DNA of 64,000 bases, taken from assembly GCA_018806985.1 (NCBI GenBank), contig JADANN010000157.1, positions 186,001 to 250,000 on the forward strand, written 5' to 3'. Source of the stretch: Angiostrongylus vasorum (taxonomy: Eukaryota; Nematoda; Chromadorea; Rhabditida; Metastrongylidae). Position 1 is the first letter of the stretch. Each line of letters opens with the position of its first letter. Both the position numbers and the translations under genes were made by a program. The notes below the pieces were generated by a model that saw nothing but the letters and a program-made list of their open reading frames with translations, ran no database searches and had not been told where the DNA came from. Positions 57,930-64,000 of this stretch are shown piece by piece.

Positions 57930-60900
57930 AAGTTGGAGCGTGAAACAATAGGCGAAATGCGGTCAAATTTCGGGTTCCGCAGGACGTCACTGGAAACGCA
58001 CAAATCGACCGTATTTACGACGCGCTATGGGGACTGCTTTTTATTATGCACCTATAACACCGAACAGCCTAAACGCTTGCCGTTCTTTACGCTCTTCTTG
58101 ATGTCGCCGGTGGCAAGAAATTCTGTGCGATTTCCCTACAACAGACAAAAAGCAGGAAGACTGCATGTGCAAATTATATGACGGCATCATTGTGTATTCA
58201 TGAAAGGAAAATCTATTCACGAAATCTCGGTGACGCTGGCTTTGTCACACACCTACATGGTTTCCGTCAGGTTACCACGTTAAAGATTCTATCACGTTGC
58301 TTGGCCATTCTTCGCCTCCTTCTTGTTCGTCAAAGTAAAGTCAGTATCATCAAATGCTACTCACCAGCCTATATAGCCTATGTTCCTGAACTAGACGCGT
58401 TTTACATAGATTTCGAGAAAGTGATCTACAACGAAAAGTTTTATTACAAATTCAGTGCTAGAGATTTCAATACCGGAATACGAGCGGTCAATGAAAAGAA
58501 CTCGGCATCAGAAAATTCAAAGTGGAAGGAGAAGAACCATATTTCGACGAAGAGAAAATTCTGTTTCTTTGACAACTCCGTGGCACTTGGATTTTTGCAG
58601 TGGATTCGATCACCGTCCTCTTTATACAAAGATTCGATTCGGCTATATACTGAAAAAAGCGTATCTCCATCACCACTACCGAATTGTTCAAAAAAGATGA
58701 GGTAACTGGAACTTGATCCTTCTGCAGCATATATAACACGGCTGACAATAAATGCCAACTGCAGATGATGCATGATGGTTTACAGTGTCTGAGGAAGAAA
58801 AGTTAATAGGATGAAGCTCAAAAACCACCTAGTCTGAAAAATAACCGTCAAGATCAGTGCAACTGCTGTCAGCGTTTAAGAACGAATATGGGAGTATCAC
58901 CACATCCTGCCATGATATGGAATTAATCACGGCAAAGTTCTATTCCAATTTTTTCGTTGCCCAATCTTCATTTCGGATTCCCGAATTATCACTGGAAAAA
59001 AACCGCCCTGGATTTTTCCACATGAAGTCCCATTCAAGATAGAAAGCATGAAAAGAGGCGTACCTCCACGACCCCATAACATCATCTCCAGCTTCTTCCG
59101 GGCTGATTACTACAAATTGCGGGTGATTCTCGCAACCCATTTGCATCTTTCCTCAAGAAGAAGATAACCTTAGACTAGTATAGGACGTGTTGTATGCTCA
59201 TCCTATCTAAGAAGGGTGACCGAAAAGATCTACTTAACTATCGTTCAACATGCTTGTTGAGTGTAATACACAGGCTGTTCACGAACACTACAATTTTTTT
59301 GCACATCTAACACCTTTAATGAGGCACAACCAGTTGATCAAGCAAGATTTCGGCAGAGATTCTGCTGCATGGACCACAACAAACCGTGTCGTGAATCGCA
59401 GAAGTCCATTGGGAAGTACCTGCCTTTGTTCTAACCTTTATAGACTACGAGAAAGCGTTTGACAGCGCCGAAACGAATGGAATGCTATCAGTGCTCGTCC
59501 ACCAAGGAATGGATCCGCTCTATACACGAGCAGTAGCAGAGCGCTGTTGGAACTGCAGCAAAAATAAACAACCTTATTCTTGAACCCTCACCATACTCAC
59601 AGGAAAAGGAGTTCTACAAAGCGACACAATATCGCTAAAGGTGTCTATTGCCGCATTGCAGTGGATAATGGAGTCTCCTGATTGGGACGGGAGGGTATAG
59701 GTATTGATAGAAAGTTTCTACCAAATCTTCGTTTTACGGATGACATCACAGTTTTTTTGAGGGGATACCATGGTAGCACAGGCTTAGTTAAATGAGCTCA
59801 ATAAAGCTGGAGAAAGGATTAGAGTGTACATAAATAGGATGAGGAACCAGTTCATGAGGAACGGATGTTGCGAACTTCAAACAAATCCAACTGGATGGTT
59901 TCTCTTATCACAGATACCATCTCCCTACGTGTACCTTGGATGTTTCATATAGATGCAAAAAAACACGAGGGGAGAATTGGAAAGAAGAAGAAGAGAAGCA
60001 TGGACCACATTCGGGCAACTCAAAAAATCCAACGATCACATAATGGACCCAGACCTCCGCGCTCACCTTTTCGCTGTAGCTGTTTTCATAACGCTCTTTT
60101 ATGCTTCAGAGACGTAAACTAATATTTCAACCACGTCAAGAACTCAGTACATCACCCACAGAGCACTTGAACGATTTCTTAAGAAATATTAGCCACAGTC
60201 ACCGTAAAGCGCACTCCAGATCATCGAGACCTACCCATTCTTCGAGATGCAATCGATAGCAAACACAGTTGATCCAGTCACATAACGAGAAGAATAGACG
60301 GACAGAAAAAAAAGGAAAATGTACTGGAAGAGATTTCAAACGCCCTCTAGGAAGGCGACCTAAACGGTCGATGGACGTGTTCGTGGTTATAGTCAACTAT
60401 CTGCGACCGCATATGGAAACTCTTTTAGGAGTAGGAATGTGTCTCGCCAACGTCGCAGTTTACGAAGCCGAGCACCACAATGAACGTCGAATGGGCGAGA
60501 CTGAAACGATAGGAAATTGGGCTGGTACCGCACTACCACTGAAGGCTGGCAGTCCAAACATTTAAGTAGGTGTTACAGTATACCCTCCCTACGGTCTACC
60601 GCCTCATCGTGGCTGGGAGGTGTTCCTGGGTGTTGGGATGCGATGTACAGCGGGGGAGATTCGTCCACCCGGCATGGTCTCCCAAGCTGAGAAGGAGTCA
60701 GCGTTTCCATCAGGAAGCCCTAGCTAAGAGTAGACCAATACCAGGATTTACCACCGTCCTGGTATCAAAATCGCATGATGGCAAATCTCCCGCTGATCCA
60801 CAAAGCCTGCGACTACCTGTGGTGTTGACGACCCGGGGCAGAATTCGGCTGTACTGACCCCGGGATCCAGGGAACCACAATAGCTAAACCAGCAGAACTC

Positions 60901-60960
60901 CAAAAAAATTGAGATTATGCTGGAGCCCACACAACTAATGAGGACGGGCCATCCATGTAT
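57930..60960 (+). mobile_element. RTE-like family B retrotransposon, copy B2 (decayed)
   Basis: Plus-strand order: endonuclease start near 58035-58060 (LLCTYNTEQ); endonuclease at 58355-58500 (ELDAFYIDFEKVIYNEKFYY, KFSARDFNTGI); fingers at 59190-59280 (ILSKKGDRKDLLNYRSTCLL); palm start at 59330-59530 (FIDYEKAFDSAE, a catalytic F-x-D-x-x-K-A-F-D block, then GMLSVLVHQGMDPLYTRAVA); FTDDITVF near 59735-59760 (the F-x-D-D box); C-terminal pieces around 59950-60115 and 60260-60560. Multiple stops and shifts. It is more complete than B1. Confidence 0.85.
60585..60960 (+). repeat. Direct repeat, right copy, at the family B 3' end
   Basis: CTACCGCCTCATCGTGGCTG, GTACAGCGGGGGAGATTCGT and GGCATGGTCTCCCAAGCTGA match the block at 57585-57835. 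It continues as the 3' terminus (GGGATCCAGGGAACCACAAT, CTAATGAGGACGGGCC), which also appears as a scrap at 16975-17060. Confidence 0.7.
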
Positions 60961-60964
60961 CCAA

Positions 60965-62375
60965 GTAAGTTACAGTATACCTGAGAAAAGTTGTCGAATA
61001 GTTATTCGAGTTATTCCAAGTGATTTGAAACCTACTGTGTTTGGTGATAAGGTGTTAACTGGGTGGGACATCTTCATTTTTTCTCTTTGTTTTTACATTG
61101 CGGTCAATACGCATGCTCTACTACTTGGCATGGCAGGACACACAACAAAAGATAAAGCTCATCGAGGTAACGAAATCGTTTTAGTAAAACTCTCAGCCAC
61201 ATTTGTTTCGCCACGCTCATGCTAAATCCAAGGTTAATCCCGTTGTTCTGAACGTCTAGAAGGCACTAGAGAATAAATGTAGCGTGTTGTGCCGTTTATA
61301 GCCTAACTAGTTAACCAGTCCAAGCAGATAGATGGTGTAGCAGACAAGAAACAGGTCTGAAATACTGAAGCGGAACGCGTGTGACATTATTGAATTCCAC
61401 ATTTAATTTTGTTGCAGAATGCGTCTCGAATAAAACTTTCCACGAGAATCTTCTACATGTGACGTGAAATTTGAACGACATGGAATCTAATCGATCAGAT
61501 GCCTGACATATGTAAATGATTTTCTTCATATTTTTGTTGTAGATTTCGATAAATGTACTCGGGTTATTTTTCATACGTGTCAGCGCTTTTTTTTCTAGTC
61601 ATTGATTAAAATTTGAAAGCATTTTTTTCTGCACTGCTCACAAACGTTCTCTGCTCTACGTGCTCGGCACGTTTCTCAACATCCACAAAGTTTATGAAGT
61701 TAATAGCGCTAAGGACACAACAACAAAGAAGAAGAAAGAGTTTTGAGATATTTCTATGGATATGAGGTGGAACATCAAACATGCTCTTCGTAGTCAGCCA
61801 CAGGACATGTTTTTTATAGAGTGGAAATTTTTTTATATCTGCCGACCTAACAGATTTAAGCAAAGTATAAAGGTCTCTTAGAAAGTTCGTGACACTACGA
61901 CAGTAGCCATTCGAGATTACTCACCCAGTCAGAGAGATGTTTCAGCTCTCCACATTCATAGCTCAGATTGCACCATAATCATTAAAGTGGAGAACCCAAC
62001 TATGAAGTATCTAGGTAAACTGTAATAAATGAAATGCACTGTCAAAGTACTAGCGTTTTCGGCTTTGTTTTGTGCTCTGTCATGTCTATTTGGTTTCCAC
62101 TAGATAGCAGCCAAGCTGCGAACACACAGTATTTCCACGTACTCAGATAAATGCACAGGCTGTTATTCCTTAAGAAATAGATTATCCATCCTAAAATCAT
62201 CAATTTGCAATTCCAGGTGTTTTATTACTAATATTGGACGTACACGTCTCCTAATGCCTGCGAAACTTTTTTTCTTCATAGGTGGCGAAAATGTCTAACT
62301 GAGGTGATCAGAAGAAAATTTAAAAAAAAGATGAAAATCTTAAAAATATTTGACATTACATATCAATAGGACCTT
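60965..62375. other. Spacer with one tiny exon candidate
   Basis: A 30-base block after ACTTGGCATGGCAG at about 61137-61166 reads DTQQKIKLIE before GTAACG and might be an exon; its phase does not match the neighbours. Nothing else recognised. Confidence 0.35.
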
Positions 62376-62381
62376 TCCAAG

Positions 62382-62716
62382 CTCTGGGCGAAGCGAAACC
62401 GAAGAAACATCTGCTATTGTAAACAGTGTAATGACAACCTCGAGTCTGCAATGAGCATTCCATTCGAGTGTTCATTTTGCAACAAAAGAGTTTATTTGTT
62501 ACAATTTGTGTTTTATGCTATAAATCGCTGGTTCACCCAAGCCAAATGCCGTGCCAGACGCCTTCCATGAACAGCTGTTCCCTGCAGTCAATACAATTTT
62601 TACAGAAAGAACCCATTCAAAGACGAATATTTCAATGCATACTGTACGATGCGAAGAAACGAGGCATGGTTCTAAACTCCAGTCACACAAAATCAGTTGT
62701 AGTCGGCTATACGTGA
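62382..62716 (+). CDS. Exons with a paired CxxC motif, unidentified
   Basis: After ACCTTTCCAAG the frame reads LWAKRNRRNICYCKQCNDNL then ESAMSIPFECSFCNKRVYLL. C-x2-C (CKQC) and C-x2-C (CSFC) are 13 residues apart with basic flanks, like a C4 zinc finger. The frame stays open to 62567. A second exon after CTGTTCCCTGCAG (62588) reads either SIQFLQKEPIQRRIFQCILY then DAKKRGMVLNSSHTKS (phase 0, joined to a weak GTGTTT donor at 62508) or a different frame if the donor at 62545 is used with a very short 37-base intron. The choice cannot be made by eye. Confidence 0.45.
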
Positions 62717-62819
62717 GATGATACAAATGCATACGAGATTGCAGTCGACGGTAGCAATATTCGGAAACATTGAAGCTGTCAACGATTTTGAACCAACGAT
62801 GTGCAGAACATTAAACATG

Positions 62820-63100
62820 AAGAAGCTAAACCTCTCGGCGTTGTTGATCAATCCCAGAGGGATGCACCATGGACTCGACTTCATTAAGCATCGTTTGGAA
62901 ACGACTGAATGCATATCTGGCCTTTACAATGACTCGCGGTGGCCCACCGATGTATCGAGCCAGTGCTACTATCCTCCCAGACAAGTCTGGTACCAATTTG
63001 CTGGCCCCGGAGGGATGGAAGGCTTGGTGGGCCATGGGCGTGCGGATCGATCCCATGTGTATTGCAGGACGTCTCCGACCACTGCGCCACACACGCCTTT
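62820..63100 (-). repeat. SINE family S1 copy, near full length
   Basis: In reverse orientation: GAAGCTAAACCTCTCGGCGT, CGACTTCATTAAGCATCGTT, CGATGTATCGAGCCAGTGCT, GACAAGTCTGGTACCAATTT and, at the head, ACCACTGCGCCACACACGCC. Confidence 0.8.
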
Positions 63101-63201
63101 TTTTTCATTGGTTGAGGTATGATTGAGGAATTCGAAATTTTGTTCGATCAACTACTCCTGGAGAGTGACAATGGAGATGTTAGCGATGGAGCGGAAAATA
63201 G

Positions 63202-63581
63202 TTGGAACCATCTCTGCTCCCTGCACATAAAGATTCTTGTGAGACTGAATCGCAAGACAAGAAAGCAGACTATGCTCGCGATGATGACGAGAATGGACAA
63301 CCGCATCTTAGGGTCATAGCAGAACTATTAAGTCTTTCAAAAGATGTGGTTCACACTTATAAACGCATACTATGTTTAAGCACATACCTCCTATGTATTA
63401 CCAAAAAATTTATGGAAGTCTTCTCTGTGGTATGCATTTTATCGCGGTAACACACTTTCTCCAAATCTTTATAGCATGTAGGTACAACAGACATACTAGT
63501 ACCAGCTGTGGGATTAAAATAAACAAAGTAGCTTCTCCCGAGCCCAGAAACGAAATTTGCTTTAGGGGAACTATGGATTAG
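63202..63581 (+). CDS. Candidate exons downstream of the CxxC exon
   Basis: 63202-63312 reads LEPSLLPAHKDSCETESQDK then KADYARDDDENGQPHLR before GTCATA; the frame is hydrophilic and Asp/Glu/Lys-rich. A second block after ATCTTTATAG (63475) reads CRYNRHTSTSCGIKINKVAS then PEPRNEICFRGTMD and a stop. The acceptor of the first block is purine-rich and therefore weak. No family recognised. Confidence 0.3.
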
Positions 63582-63584
63582 TCA

Positions 63585-64000
63585 AAACAGCTTGTTAAAA
63601 AAGCTCTTCGCGGACGAAAGAAATAAGCGGAAACAGTGCGCATCGAAATCAACAAGCACTGCTCCAATGTCCACCAGCAAATATCTTGAAATCAACGTGC
63701 ATTCTCGCGAGTAGGTTAAAACTCAGAAAAGATTCAATTGTAGCGTATGACAATTTCACCATATGAGATAAAACTTGCCAAATTTGAAACATGTTGCTGG
63801 AAGTATTTGACAAATGGACGTAATTGAAGCAATGAAAAAAAAAGCGTCAAGTATTCAGTATACAGTCAGTATTAAGGTAAACTGTTAGCAATCAAATAAG
63901 CAACATAAAAACCACATGATTAGAGATGAAGAAAGCAAGTAAACTCTTGTTAGAATAAGAAAAAATTAAGTGTTGAAAAAAGGAGCTAAAATAACAGCGT
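63585..64000. other. AT-rich end of window, nothing recognised
   Basis: Short frames only, no repeat match and no exon-like block. Confidence 0.5.

Overview
This is eukaryotic DNA, about 40% G+C, with no prokaryotic gene organisation. The best taxonomic guide is an innexin gene (an invertebrate gap-junction family) cut into exons of 38 to 140 bases with TTTCAG-type acceptors, together with many decayed RTE-type non-LTR retrotransposons and tRNA-derived SINEs. I infer a nematode, probably a strongylid or hookworm-like parasite; that placement is inference. Long open frames are rare because true exons are short. Most genes here were read by joining short exons that carry matching splice signals and compatible codon phases.

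Layout. (1) 0.6-5.4 kb, minus strand: innexin, seven exons from the N terminus through the third membrane segment, with the rest of the gene beyond the left edge; SINE copies sit in its introns. (2) 9.6-17.5 kb: an unidentified minus-strand gene read as a phase-consistent exon chain (17.47 kb down to 13.66 kb, perhaps to 10.7 kb). It hosts SINEs, a retrotransposon scrap and, at 11.6-13.3 kb, a cluster of foldback repeats. A separate plus-strand exon pair lies at 9.84-10.16 kb. (3) 18-24 kb: mostly featureless, with one SINE and one weak exon. (4) 24.1-27.4 kb, 38.1-40.9 kb and 49.3-52.2 kb: three broken copies of one RTE family (A). (5) 33.9-35.6 kb and 57.6-61.0 kb: two broken copies of a second RTE-like family (B). 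(6) 36.8-38.0 kb, minus: three phase-matched exons of an unidentified gene. (7) 41.9-44.3 kb and 53.3-55.6 kb: a direct duplication of about 2.36 kb holding two decayed copies of a small two-exon gene, each damaged in a different exon. (8) 46.2-47.4 kb: a 1.24 kb element with long inverted terminal repeats. (9) 55.65-56.80 kb and 56.86-57.52 kb, plus: two further short-exon chains, the first with a CxxC..CxxC motif and the second with an acidic exon followed by a Cys-rich exon. (10) 62.38-63.5 kb, plus: a second CxxC..CxxC exon and further candidate exons around a SINE.

The genes do not form an operon and I see no shared pathway. The window is gene-poor, and ageing retroelements fill introns and spacers. 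The observations most worth checking are the hidden multi-exon genes, the duplicated and separately decayed gene pair, the foldback cluster, the inverted-terminal-repeat element, and the direct repeats flanking the family B element. I could run no alignments or searches, so similarity statements rest on reading motifs and comparing stretches by eye.
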